A stretch of 64,000 nt of DNA from Lachnospiraceae bacterium. GTDB lineage: Bacteria; Bacillota; Clostridia; Lachnospirales; Lachnospiraceae. The DNA lies in the NCBI GenBank assembly GCA_017539565.1, contig JAFYCS010000106.1, forward strand, positions 1 through 64,000. Reading direction: 5' to 3'. Both the position numbers and the translations under genes were made by a program. Numbering within the stretch: position 1 is the stretch's first letter; every line of letters begins with the position of its first letter. A model generated the notes under the pieces. That model ran no database searches, was not told where the DNA came from, and saw nothing but the letters and a program-made list of their open reading frames with translations. This document shows positions 1 through 7,408 of the stretch, piece by piece.

Positions 1-150
1 AATGCATTGGGACAGTGGTTTTCAAATACGGGTTTTTCCGATGATTATGCCAATCCCGGGACATTCGTTCAGCTCCTGTTATCGGCTGTGATGACTTTGC
101 TTATGTTTGTTATCGGAACGTCAGGCCTGAAGAAAAGGGACGTTATATAA
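1..150 (+). CDS. C-terminal fragment of a membrane protein, probably an ABC-2 type permease
   Basis: The window opens inside this gene, so only the last 49 residues are visible. They contain one hydrophobic helix (around residues 27-42) followed by a short basic tail ending KKRDVI, as expected for the final helix of a polytopic membrane protein with a cytoplasmic C-terminus. The next genes are an erythromycin-esterase homologue and a small sensor kinase. That grouping is typical of peptide or antibiotic-sensing ABC permease operons, so an ABC-2 permease is my guess from context only. The stop lies 16 bases before the next start, which suggests the same transcript. Confidence 0.5.
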   Translation, partial: NALGQWFSNTGFSDDYANPGTFVQLLLSAVMTLLMFVIGTSGLKKRDVI

Positions 151-166
151 GAGGGGAAGAAAGATT

Positions 167-1450
167 ATGACTACGTTTAAAAAAGTATGGGCAGGTATGG
201 CAGCGTTGATCATCGCATTCTTTGCAGTATTGCTGGTATTAAGATCCGGGATATTGTTCGGAGCGGAAAAAAAGATCGATGGTATCGAAGAAGCGGGAGT
301 CAGCTTCGACGAGTTTAAGATCCCTGAAAACGTCCGTGTTGTCGGAATTGGCGAAGCTACCCACGGTAACAGGGAATTCCAGACGTTAAAGAAACTGGTG
401 CTTCAGAAGCTTGTAAATGAAGGGGATGGAAGAGCTATAGCTTTTGAGATATCTGCAGGTGAAGCGGAAATGCTGAATGATGCCATTCATAATGAGGACA
501 GCGATATCATTGGACTTTTGGGAAAACAGAGTTATCCCCTTTATGATACGGAAGAGATCGCGGATCTGTTGAACTGGATGAGAGAATATAATAAGAATGT
601 ATCTTATGAAGAATCACTTATGTTTTACGGTGTGGATATGCAGGGTGGATACACTTCAGTAGAATATATGCAGAGCTTATGCGAAAGTGATCCTGATATC
701 TTTACACAGGAAGAGAAAGCTAAGCTTTTATCGATAGATACAGATAACAGAGAAACATATAGTGCTGATAAAGATTTCTTTGTAGAGATGGGAAAACGTT
801 TGAATACTGCTGATGATGTATACAGCAGTCAGGTGGCAGCTCTTGCAGATGTTATTGTGCAGTACATTGAAGCGCCGGATTTTGAAACTGATCCGGCTGA
901 GTATTCGTCCTATCGCGACAGATGTATGGCAGAGAATCTTAAGTGCTTTTCCGAACTGGAGGAAAGCAGGGGATATACACAGATTTTGATAACTGCGCAT
1001 AACGGTCACGTAATGAAAGGTTCATCGGCAGCATATGATGATGAAAACCTGCTGACCATGGGCGAGAATATAAACCGCCTGTTTGAAGGAAGTTACTTCT
1101 GCATAGGCAGTGAGTTTTATAACACCTGTGTTAATATTCATACGGCGGGAACGTATGACGAAGAGTACGAGAGGGCAGATCACGAATACTGCAGTGATGA
1201 TCCTCTGGCGTATCAGGCAAAGTTTTTCGATGACGGATGGTATTGTCTTGACTTTACAAAACTGAATGATACGGACAGTGCGGTATATAAGACAGTTCAC
1301 AGTTTAGTCTTTACCGGGCTGGTAGGTGAGGGGTATAATGTGCTGAGTGATATCTCAAAGAGTTACAGGATGAAGATAGTACCGGCCGACAGATATGATG
1401 CAGTCGTGTATTATTATGAGGCAAACCCTATCGATCCTATCCATTATTGA
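167..1450 (+). CDS. Erythromycin esterase family protein, membrane anchored
   Basis: A 427-residue member of the erythromycin esterase family (PF05139). The family hallmark VVGIGEATHGNREF is at about residues 58-71, with the candidate catalytic Glu63 and His66. Other family blocks are IAFEIS, YGVDMQG and, near residue 280, TAHNGHVMKG. The length is close to known Ere enzymes (about 400-420). Unlike the cytoplasmic resistance enzymes it begins with a hydrophobic segment (residues 10-27) that looks like a signal anchor, so the active domain is probably extracellular. GAGGGGAAG at 152-160 is the ribosome site. Family members hydrolyse macrolide lactones, but many chromosomal relatives have unknown substrates, so resistance should not be assumed. 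It lies between a membrane permease tail and a sensor kinase. Confidence 0.88.
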   Translation: MTTFKKVWAGMAALIIAFFAVLLVLRSGILFGAEKKIDGIEEAGVSFDEFKIPENVRVVGIGEATHGNREFQTLKKLVLQKLVNEGDGRAIAFEISAGEAEMLNDAIHNEDSDIIGLLGKQSYPLYDTEEIADLLNWMREYNKNVSYEESLMFYGVDMQGGYTSVEYMQSLCESDPDIFTQEEKAKLLSIDTDNRETYSADKDFFVEMGKRLNTADDVYSSQVAALADVIVQYIEAPDFETDPAEYSSYRDRCMAENLKCFSELEESRGYTQILITAHNGHVMKGSSAAYDDENLLTMGENINRLFEGSYFCIGSEFYNTCVNIHTAGTYDEEYERADHEYCSDDPLAYQAKFFDDGWYCLDFTKLNDTDSAVYKTVHSLVFTGLVGEGYNVLSDISKSYRMKIVPADRYDAVVYYYEANPIDPIHY

Positions 1451-1469
1451 AATAACAAGGAGACAATAT

Positions 1470-2345
1470 ATGAAATATATCCTTATCCTGAGTGTGGCGG
1501 TAAATATCTTTCTGCTGATGAAACTTACAGCCATGCGTCTGTCGATCAGGGAGATCAGAACGGGTTTTTCGGAAAGGGCAGGCTTAAACAGTAACACGCT
1601 GCTGAGAGTATCCAGCAGGGATAAGGAGATAAGGGCTCTGGCGCAGGCGATGAATGAAACGCTCATCAGCCTGCGTGATGCTTTTCATAAATATGAGAGG
1701 GGGGATGCGGAGATCAAAGCTGCCATTACCAATATAGCCCATGATCTGCGGACACCCCTTACCGCAATCTGCGGATATCTGGAACTGGGAGAGAAGCTTG
1801 ACAAATCACCTGAGCTTGAACGTTACCTTTCAGTCATAGCTGAGCGTGCCGGACATATGAAGAAGCTTACGGAGGAACTCTTTGAATATGCGCTGATAAG
1901 CGGCGGAGAAGTCAGGGAAGAAGAGCAGGATCTCTGTATCAATACTATTCTGGAAAACGCCATAATGAATTATTATCCAGCACTTTCAAAGCGGGGGATC
2001 GAGCCTGTTGTGGAAATATGCGAAACAAAGATAAACCGCAGATACTATCTTTCTTATGTTGAACGTATAATTTCAAATCTTTTAAGCAACGCCTTAAAAT
2101 ACAGTGACGGGGATCTTGAGATTACCCTTGAGGACAGCGGAAAGCTGCGCGTAGCTAATCTGTCAGCCGAGCTTTCTTCCGTGGATGTAAACCGCCTTTT
2201 TGACCGATTCTTTACTGTTGAGAGTGCCAGAAATCAATCTACAGGTCTGGGCTTATCAATAGTCAAACTCTTTGCCGAGCGTATGAACTGTCCGCTGAAC
2301 GCGGCATACGAGCATGGACGGGTTATAATCGAGATCGGATTTTAA
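1470..2345 (+). CDS. Sensor histidine kinase, small single-anchor type
   Basis: A 291-residue sensor kinase. One N-terminal hydrophobic segment (residues 2-20) anchors it. The HisKA box NIAHDLRTPLT places the phosphoacceptor at His91. The N box (SNLLSNALKYS) and G box (STGLGLSIVKLF) of the ATPase domain follow. There is almost no extracellular sensing loop, as in intramembrane-sensing kinases that work with ABC transporters. I chose the start at 1470 because AAGGAGA at 1457-1463 is well spaced from it; the frame is open upstream, but that part overlaps the esterase gene and reads as an antisense-like shadow. The partner response regulator is not visible and presumably lies upstream of the window. 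Confidence 0.9.
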   Translation: MKYILILSVAVNIFLLMKLTAMRLSIREIRTGFSERAGLNSNTLLRVSSRDKEIRALAQAMNETLISLRDAFHKYERGDAEIKAAITNIAHDLRTPLTAICGYLELGEKLDKSPELERYLSVIAERAGHMKKLTEELFEYALISGGEVREEEQDLCINTILENAIMNYYPALSKRGIEPVVEICETKINRRYYLSYVERIISNLLSNALKYSDGDLEITLEDSGKLRVANLSAELSSVDVNRLFDRFFTVESARNQSTGLGLSIVKLFAERMNCPLNAAYEHGRVIIEIGF

Positions 2346-2384
2346 AGCGTTTAACATATGAAAGGGATGCAACAGGTATCCTGA

Positions 2385-2421
2385 TAGACTGTGTTCCGAT
2401 TGGATGATATAATTGGAACAC
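2385..2421 (+). promoter_or_regulatory. Promoter overlapped by an 11-bp inverted repeat
   Basis: TAGACT (2385-2390) and a perfect TATAAT (2408-2413) are separated by 17 bp. The arms GTGTTCCGATT (2391-2401) and AATTGGAACAC (2411-2421) form an inverted repeat with a single mismatch that covers the -10 box. Because the -10 lies inside the repeat it is better read as a protein-binding operator than as an RNA hairpin. It should drive the acetyltransferase gene downstream. Confidence 0.6.
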
Positions 2422-2530
2422 ATCTTCCGACAGCTGTTGATAAAACTATCTTGGAGGAAAGCAGAAAAGAAAATTGTTTTGCAGATTGTATTTCAGTAGT
2501 GCGAAGAGGCGTTTTTTAGTGAGGAAATAT

Positions 2531-3322
2531 ATGGATAATCATGTCGATGAGAGAGATTACAGATTGTTGGAAAGAGACAGGTACACATTTTTTGTGTTGC
2601 GAAGGATCATTGGTGCCGGGTGCAGCCTGCTGTTAACTGACCATGAGAGACTTATTATCTGCTTTACAGGTGAACCTTATCCGGTATGGATATGGACTCC
2701 GGATGATGCTTTGGATAAAGAGTATGAAAAAGCATATCAGATTGCAAAAGAGAATGGGTTACTTGATGGAGAGCATACATTTAATGTTAAGTATGAACTT
2801 GCTGAATATTTTATAAACAGAGCGGCGAATGACAATCTGACTCTTAAGATAAAGATGAATATGTTTGCATATGATTGTCAGAAACCGATCCCGCCCGGGT
2901 CGGAGGTGGATGGAAATATACATAAATGTACGGAAGAGGATGTGGATGAACTTGTTGATTTCCTTGATCTGTTCCATGAAGAAGTGAAAGTAGACAAGAA
3001 GAGTGCCATAGAATACCGGCAGGATGCTGAGAATTGTGCCAGGACGGGAAGGCTGTTTTTCTGGGTCAATGATCAGGGGAGAAAAATAGCAAGCTGTCAG
3101 TACACGCCTACAGGAGATATGGCTTCGCTCAATTTGGTATATACGCAAAAGGCATACCGCAGAAAGCACTACGCGGAAAATCTTGTTTATCAGGTCACAA
3201 AGATAGTTCAGGACTCAGGCTACACACCTATGCTCTATACCAATGCAGACTATGCGGCATCAAATGCCTGTTATGAAAAAATCGGATATGTAATGAGAGG
3301 AAAACTGTGCACATTAGGATGA
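2531..3322 (+). CDS. GNAT family N-acetyltransferase
   Basis: A 263-residue protein whose C-terminal half is a GNAT domain: the substrate-site strand ASLNLVYT, the acetyl-CoA region YRRKHYAENLVYQ and the terminal motif YTNADYAASNACYEKIGYV. The N-terminal 110 residues have no domain I recognise and may determine the substrate. The start at 2531 has GAGGA at 2521-2525; an earlier TTG at 2474 is in frame with a GGAGG-like site but is less well spaced, so a form about 19 residues longer cannot be excluded. It is monocistronic as far as can be seen. The acyl acceptor is unknown. Confidence 0.85.
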   Translation: MDNHVDERDYRLLERDRYTFFVLRRIIGAGCSLLLTDHERLIICFTGEPYPVWIWTPDDALDKEYEKAYQIAKENGLLDGEHTFNVKYELAEYFINRAANDNLTLKIKMNMFAYDCQKPIPPGSEVDGNIHKCTEEDVDELVDFLDLFHEEVKVDKKSAIEYRQDAENCARTGRLFFWVNDQGRKIASCQYTPTGDMASLNLVYTQKAYRRKHYAENLVYQVTKIVQDSGYTPMLYTNADYAASNACYEKIGYVMRGKLCTLG

Positions 3323-3417
3323 TTGACTAAAAGTACCGAAGGGGCAATGTGGAGAGCGGGATTTGGTGTCTACGAAGGTTTTTTTATGTTGAGTATAGGA
3401 AAAAAGAGGAATGATAT

Positions 3418-3873
3418 ATGATCACGGCTTTGAAGAATAAAGAAAGCATTACTATGAAACTGTTTGGCAAAGATACGGTGCTTAAGGTTTTCAGTACCGG
3501 TGATAATAAGTATGACGAATCGGGGGATATAAAACCGCGTGGATTTGATCTCAGCCGCGAGGAAATAGATGTATTGAACTGGTTTGTTGATAATGTGAAT
3601 ATTGAGGATTACCGACAGGAAATTGCAGATTATTGCAATGAACAATACGATATGTGGTCTGATAATAAGATCACGGCTGACGATGTTGAAGATGAAATAG
3701 ATATACATTCAATAGCGATAAATGTGACGGAAACCTGGAAATCGAAAGACGGATATGTATATCCGGAGATTTCTTTTTATGGGGAATGTCAATGTGATGA
3801 AGAGCATGGTATTTGTATCGGATTCAGGGATAAAACGTTTCTGGGGATCAATGAGCAGGATTGGACACTTTAG
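3418..3873 (+). CDS. Hypothetical protein resembling DUF6985
   Basis: A 151-residue acidic protein with ribosome site AAGAGGA at 3404-3410. The C-terminal third (ISFYGECQCDEEHGICIGF, then FLGI) resembles DUF6985-type proteins, which often occur as small cytoplasmic immunity-like or orphan proteins. I give this family name from memory of the pattern and it needs a profile search. The middle contains a helix rich in Asp/Glu. The gene ends directly against the C-terminal remnant of an aldose 1-epimerase, in the same frame after one TAG codon, which suggests it arrived by a recombination event that destroyed that gene. Confidence 0.65.
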   Translation: MITALKNKESITMKLFGKDTVLKVFSTGDNKYDESGDIKPRGFDLSREEIDVLNWFVDNVNIEDYRQEIADYCNEQYDMWSDNKITADDVEDEIDIHSIAINVTETWKSKDGYVYPEISFYGECQCDEEHGICIGFRDKTFLGINEQDWTL

Positions 3874-4032
3874 TTGAATGCGCCGTTCATCTGCATCGAG
3901 CCATGGTACGGAAGATGCGATGCGGCAGACTTTGACGGTGATCTGAGCGAAAGGGAATATACGAACAACCTTGCGGCCGGAGAAAGCTTCGAAGGCGGCT
4001 ACACAATGAAGTTCTATGAATACTATTGGTAA
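3874..4032 (+). pseudogene. C-terminal remnant of aldose 1-epimerase (galactose mutarotase)
   Basis: Reading straight on after the TAG of the preceding gene, 52 codons encode APFICIEPWYGRCDAADF, then GDLSEREY and LAAGESFEGGYTM, ending at a TAA. This is the characteristic C-terminal end of aldose 1-epimerases of the GalM/LacX type. The catalytic body (about 240 residues) is absent and there is no plausible start codon or ribosome site. It is therefore a dead fragment. A strong terminator follows, which is probably the original terminator of the lost gene. Confidence 0.85.
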
Positions 4033-4043
4033 AAACATGGGAA

Positions 4044-4088
4044 ACCATGGGGACGGACTCGTGGTCTTTTCCCCATGGTCACTTTTTT
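4044..4088. terminator. Bidirectional Rho-independent terminator
   Basis: A perfect 9-bp stem, ACCATGGGG (4044-4052) with CCCCATGGT (4071-4079), is followed by TTTTTT at 4083-4088 on the plus strand. On the minus strand a T-rich stretch also follows the stem. It separates the converging epimerase remnant and rubrerythrin gene. Confidence 0.85.
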
Positions 4089-4094
4089 ATGGCG

Positions 4095-4640
4095 TCAATA
4101 GTTCGCTTCGTGTACTTCGAAATAGGCCTGAGGGTGATTGCAGACAGGACAAACCTCAGGAGCACTGGTGCCGACTACGATATGTCCGCAGTTGCGGCAT
4201 TCCCAGACTTTAACTTCGCTCTTTTTAAACACTTCCTGCATTTCGATGTTTTTGAGAAGTGCACGGTAACGCTCTTCGTGCGCCTTTTCTATGGCAGCAA
4301 CTCCGCGGAATTTGGCAGCTAGTTCGGGAAAGCCTTCTTCCTCAGCTGTTTTGGCGAATTCTTCATACATATCCGTCCATTCATAATTTTCGCCATCTGC
4401 AGCATCTGACAGATTTTCTTTGGTATCACCGATACCGTTAAGTTCCTTGAACCAGAGTTTTGCATGTTCCTTCTCATTATCAGCGGTCTTGAGGAACAAG
4501 GCAGCTATTTGTTCGTATCCTTCTTTTTTTGCTTTGGAAGCAAAGTATGTGTACTTATTTCTGGCCTGTGATTCTCCGGTGAAAGCTGCTTCCAGATTTT
4601 TTTCGGTCTGTGTACCTGCATAAGGGTTGTTTTTAGCCAT
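4095..4640 (-). CDS. rbr: Rubrerythrin
   Basis: A 181-residue rubrerythrin, a cytoplasmic non-haem di-iron peroxidase that protects anaerobes from hydrogen peroxide. The N-terminal ferritin-like domain carries the iron-ligand helices (the Glu of [21 protein letters not shown] and [10 protein letters not shown]). The C-terminal rubredoxin-like domain has two Cys-X2-Cys knuckles, CRNCGH and CPVCNH, that hold one iron. Length and domain order are standard. AAGGAGG lies 8 bases before the ATG. It is transcribed alone from a promoter at 4680-4708 and ends at a strong terminator. Confidence 0.97.
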   Translation of the reverse strand: MAKNNPYAGTQTEKNLEAAFTGESQARNKYTYFASKAKKEGYEQIAALFLKTADNEKEHAKLWFKELNGIGDTKENLSDAADGENYEWTDMYEEFAKTAEEEGFPELAAKFRGVAAIEKAHEERYRALLKNIEMQEVFKKSEVKVWECRNCGHIVVGTSAPEVCPVCNHPQAYFEVHEANY

Positions 4641-4679
4641 GGGAAAACCTCCTTAAAAAAATAGAATATTGACACTTGT

Positions 4680-4708
4680 ATTATAGATGAAATGCTCATG
4701 ATTTGCCA
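4680..4708 (-). promoter_or_regulatory. Predicted rubrerythrin promoter
   Basis: On the minus strand, TGGCAA (4708-4703) and a perfect TATAAT (4685-4680) are 17 bp apart, about 40 bp before the rubrerythrin start. The -35 is poor, so an activator or redox regulator may be involved, though I found no PerR- or Fur-like box. Confidence 0.55.
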
Positions 4709-4761
4709 GAGCTATTTGTTTGTGATAAATCGCATAGAACAGTGGGCAAAGCGCGGAGGGA

Positions 4762-4788
4762 AAAAAACCACGAGGACCGTGGTTTTTT
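4762..4788. terminator. Symmetrical bidirectional terminator
   Basis: AAAAAACCACG (4762-4772), a 5-base loop and CGTGGTTTTTT (4778-4788) form a perfect inverted repeat with an A tract on one side and a T tract on the other, so it can end transcription in both directions. It sits at the 3' end of the broken minus-strand lipoprotein gene. Confidence 0.8.
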
Positions 4789-5052
4789 AGATTTCGGGAA
4801 GGATACCTTTGGATGCAAGAAAACTTTGGATATTCTGATAGCGTTCCGTTACGGCCTCGCGGGCACGGCCGGGGATCCAGCTTCCGTTATGATAGACACC
4901 TTGGTGCCTGTCACCGTGAACACAGGGATTACGGTCTTTTCGACCTTTTCGACTGCGCTGTCGATTATGTCTCCGCCGATACCGGAGCCGCATCCGCCTA
5001 TAGCAAATGCACATATGAAGGTAACAGCCGCTATTGATTTTCGATTGTGCAT
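4787..5052 (-). pseudogene. Small lipoprotein gene interrupted by a frameshift
   Basis: From the ATG at 5052 the minus strand encodes a short signal peptide with lipobox FAIGGC, then SGIGGDIIDSAVEKVEKTV and PVFTVTGTKVSII; this frame stops at 4849. The adjacent frame continues as SWIPGRAREAVTERYQNIQ and ends FLASKGILPEI at 4787, directly before the terminator. The two halves read as one protein of about 88 residues if reading shifts by -1 near 4875-4885. Either the gene is broken, or there is a base error, or (less likely) the shift is programmed; I see no classic slippery heptamer. The ribosome site is weak (AAAAGACA). I do not recognise the family. Confidence 0.6.
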
Positions 5053-5290
5053 TGTCTTTTATTTTATGTAGTTAATCCCTTATAAATTAAGGGGTTATCA
5101 CACCTTTGGGTGTGGGAAGTATGAGTCATCAATTATCATGTGGACGGTAAACGGAAGTGAGGCAGTACCGGTGAATCGGGATGGGAAATCATATCCCGTA
5201 TAAGAAGCGCGTATGTTTTCTTTTTTTCGGAAAAAAAGATCGGAATTTATCTCCGCGCCTAAGTGTAGCAGAAACGCTAACGCCACATAC
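5053..5290. other. Non-coding stretch with two small hairpins
   Basis: No convincing gene is seen. Two consecutive hairpins are present: AATCCCTTA (5074-5082) with TAAGGGGTT (5088-5096), and CACACC (5099-5104) with GGTGTG (5109-5114). Neither is followed by a T tract. Just after them, 5111-5200 reads as 30 codons of protein-like sequence (including IIMWTVNGSEAVPV) ending at TAA 5201-5203. This could be another gene-end remnant, but is too short to name. Confidence 0.4.
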
Positions 5291-5319
5291 TTGAAACCAT
5301 AAGCAGGATTGGGTATAAT
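5291..5319 (+). promoter_or_regulatory. SigA-type promoter of hflKC
   Basis: TTGAAA (5291-5296) and a perfect TATAAT (5314-5319) are separated by exactly 17 bp. The predicted start near 5326 leaves a 20-base leader with AAGGAGG before the hflK start. Confidence 0.85.
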
Positions 5320-5345
5320 GCCTCAAGATAAAGGAGGATGGAATT

Positions 5346-6314
5346 ATGGAAGGTGATTTCAAAAATTTCAACAAAAAAATAATCAACGATGCACCGAAGA
5401 TCGATCCGGGCAAGATTACGAAGTTCATTCCGGTCATTATCATCATCGTGGCACTGATGGTAGCGGTAAGCGGATCCTTCTACAATGTATCCGAGCAGCA
5501 GAATGCGGTAGTAACTATGTTCGGAAAGGTTGTCCGTACGGATACCGCAGGATTGTATTTTAAGATACCGTTTATCCAGAAGGTACAGATGGTGGATATA
5601 ACCACTCACGGTACAGGTGTAGGTTATACCATTGATAATCAGGGACAGAATATTACCGATGAGAGCAACGGTATAATGATCACATCGGACTTTAATCTCC
5701 TGGATATTGATTTCTATCTGGAGTACAGAGTGAGCGATCCCGTAGCATATCTGTATGCATCAGACCGTCCGGAGGAGATACTTAAGAACATAGCGCTTTC
5801 AAGCATCCGTTCCGTTGTGGCTGACTGCACGGTGGATGAAGCGATGACCACCGCAAAGGGACAGATACAGGCGGACGTAAAAGAAGATATGATGCGTGAG
5901 CTTAACGAGCAGAATATCGGACTGTCTGTAGTAAACATCACTGTACAGGACAGTGAGCCCCCTACCGCAGAGATCAAGCAGGCATTCAAGGCTGTAGAAA
6001 CTGCAAAGCAGGGTGCCGATACCGCAAAGAATAACGCACTGGCATATCAGAATGAGCAGCTTCCTTCAGCTGAAGCAAACGCCGACAAGATAGTTCAGAA
6101 TGCACAGGCACAGAAAGAAGCGAGAATAGCTGAGGCAGAAGGCCAGGTTGTAAGATTTAACGAGATGTATGAGCAGTATAAACTGTATCCTTATATAACC
6201 AAGAAGCGTATGTTTTATGAGACAATGGAAGATGTTATGCCTTCGCTCAAGGTGATAATCAGCGACGGTACCACCCAGACGATGTTGCCTCTGGACAGCT
6301 TCAGTGCTAATTAA
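5346..6314 (+). CDS. hflK: HflK-like SPFH membrane protein, FtsH protease modulator
   Basis: A 322-residue SPFH/Band 7 protein. One transmembrane segment (about residues 27-46) precedes the SPFH domain, which opens with the typical NVSEQQNAVVTMFGK and continues through VDEAMTTAKGQIQADV. The C-terminal third is an Ala/Glu/Lys-rich coiled coil (AEANADKIVQNAQAQKEAR) that mediates ring assembly. HflK and HflC form a membrane cage around FtsH and limit its access to membrane substrates. The gene has its own promoter and sits 13 bases before hflC. Naming as HflK rather than HflC rests on the longer cytoplasmic N-terminus and the gene order. Confidence 0.9.
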   Translation: MEGDFKNFNKKIINDAPKIDPGKITKFIPVIIIIVALMVAVSGSFYNVSEQQNAVVTMFGKVVRTDTAGLYFKIPFIQKVQMVDITTHGTGVGYTIDNQGQNITDESNGIMITSDFNLLDIDFYLEYRVSDPVAYLYASDRPEEILKNIALSSIRSVVADCTVDEAMTTAKGQIQADVKEDMMRELNEQNIGLSVVNITVQDSEPPTAEIKQAFKAVETAKQGADTAKNNALAYQNEQLPSAEANADKIVQNAQAQKEARIAEAEGQVVRFNEMYEQYKLYPYITKKRMFYETMEDVMPSLKVIISDGTTQTMLPLDSFSAN

Positions 6315-6327
6315 GGAGGGAAGAGTG

Positions 6328-7278
6328 ATGGTTAAGAAGATAATTTTAGTAATAGTAGCAATACTTATAGTAATAACTATTGGTTCATCATTATATACAG
6401 TCAATTATAATGATGCGGCTATAGTTAAGGAATTCGGAAAAGCCGTAAAGGTTGTGACCGAGCCCGGATTGCACTTTAAAGTGCCTTATATCCAGGATGT
6501 CCAGCCCATATATATCGGAAGCAGGATCTATGATATCCCCCAGAGTGATGTTATCACCAGGGATAAGAAATCCATGATAGCCGATGATTATGTTATCTGG
6601 ACGGTAAGGGATGTGATCAAGTATTACCAGACTCTGGGCGGCGTAAGTGCAAGGGCTGAAGAGCGTATCGATGCGGCTGTATACAATGCAACGAAGAATA
6701 TTATCTCTTCGATGACCCAGGATGAGGTGATCGCAGCCAGAGGTATAGAGCTTACCAACATGATCACCACCGAATCCAATTCTGATATTTCAGGTTACGG
6801 CATAGAGATAAAGATGGCCGAGATCAAGGCGCTGGATCTGCCCGAGGATAACAAGGCAGCAGTATATGAGCGTATGATCTCAGAGCGTGGCAACATAGCA
6901 GCCGGCTATACCGCAAAGGGTGAAGCAGAAGCCCAGAAGATCAGAAATGAAACTGACAAGCAGGTTACCATTACTCTGGCAAATGCAGAGAAGGAAGCAG
7001 AAACCCTGACAGCCGAAGGTGAGGCTGAGTACATGAGGATCCTTTCCGATGCATATAACGATGCAGATAAGGCTGAGTTCTATAACTTCATCCGAAGCCT
7101 TGATGCATTGAAGGCTTCCCTTAAAGGAACGGATAAGACCCTGATACTTGACAGGGATTCGGAGATCGCAAAGATCCTTTATGGCGGAGATCTGGGAAGT
7201 GCAGACGACATGGTGTTCCCCGTGATAGAACAGACGCAGCAGCCTGAAGACGCCGAAGAGGCAGTGACAGAGGAATAA
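6328..7278 (+). CDS. hflC: HflC-like SPFH membrane protein, FtsH protease modulator
   Basis: A 316-residue SPFH protein. The start at 6328 follows AAGGAGGG (6314-6321), which overlaps the hflK stop, so the pair are translationally close. The N-terminus is almost entirely a transmembrane helix (residues 4-22), then the SPFH domain with VKEFGKAVKVV and PGLHFKVPYIQ. The helical region EAEAQKIRNETDKQV and the acidic tail (EDAEEAVTEE) follow. It is the expected partner of HflK. A strong terminator ends the two-gene operon. Confidence 0.92.
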   Translation: MVKKIILVIVAILIVITIGSSLYTVNYNDAAIVKEFGKAVKVVTEPGLHFKVPYIQDVQPIYIGSRIYDIPQSDVITRDKKSMIADDYVIWTVRDVIKYYQTLGGVSARAEERIDAAVYNATKNIISSMTQDEVIAARGIELTNMITTESNSDISGYGIEIKMAEIKALDLPEDNKAAVYERMISERGNIAAGYTAKGEAEAQKIRNETDKQVTITLANAEKEAETLTAEGEAEYMRILSDAYNDADKAEFYNFIRSLDALKASLKGTDKTLILDRDSEIAKILYGGDLGSADDMVFPVIEQTQQPEDAEEAVTEE

Positions 7279-7294
7279 TATATACGGTTTTTGA

Positions 7295-7329
7295 GGGGAC
7301 AACGGCTTGAGCTGTTGTCCCCCGTTTTT
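7295..7329 (+). terminator. Terminator of hflKC
   Basis: A 12-bp stem (GGGGACAACGGC, 7295-7306, with GCTGTTGTCCCC, 7311-7322; one G-T pair) and a TTGA tetraloop, followed by TTTTT at 7325-7329. Confidence 0.9.
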
Positions 7330-7344
7330 GTTAAAAAGTGCCGC

Positions 7345-7373
7345 TTGCGGGCACGCGGCTCATGTGGTAAAGT
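7345..7373 (+). promoter_or_regulatory. Predicted promoter of the PurF-like gene
   Basis: TTGCGG (7345-7350) and TAAAGT (7368-7373) with a 17-bp spacer and an extended TGG just before the -10. I see no purine riboswitch between this and the start codon. Confidence 0.5.
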
Positions 7374-7408
7374 AACGGGGGGCAAAATTTTAGGAGGACA
7401 TATTTGAT

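Noticed and set aside
5111-5203. Thirty protein-like codons ending at TAA, possibly the end of a lost gene
   Set aside because: Too short to match to any family; kept as a note within the intergenic entry.
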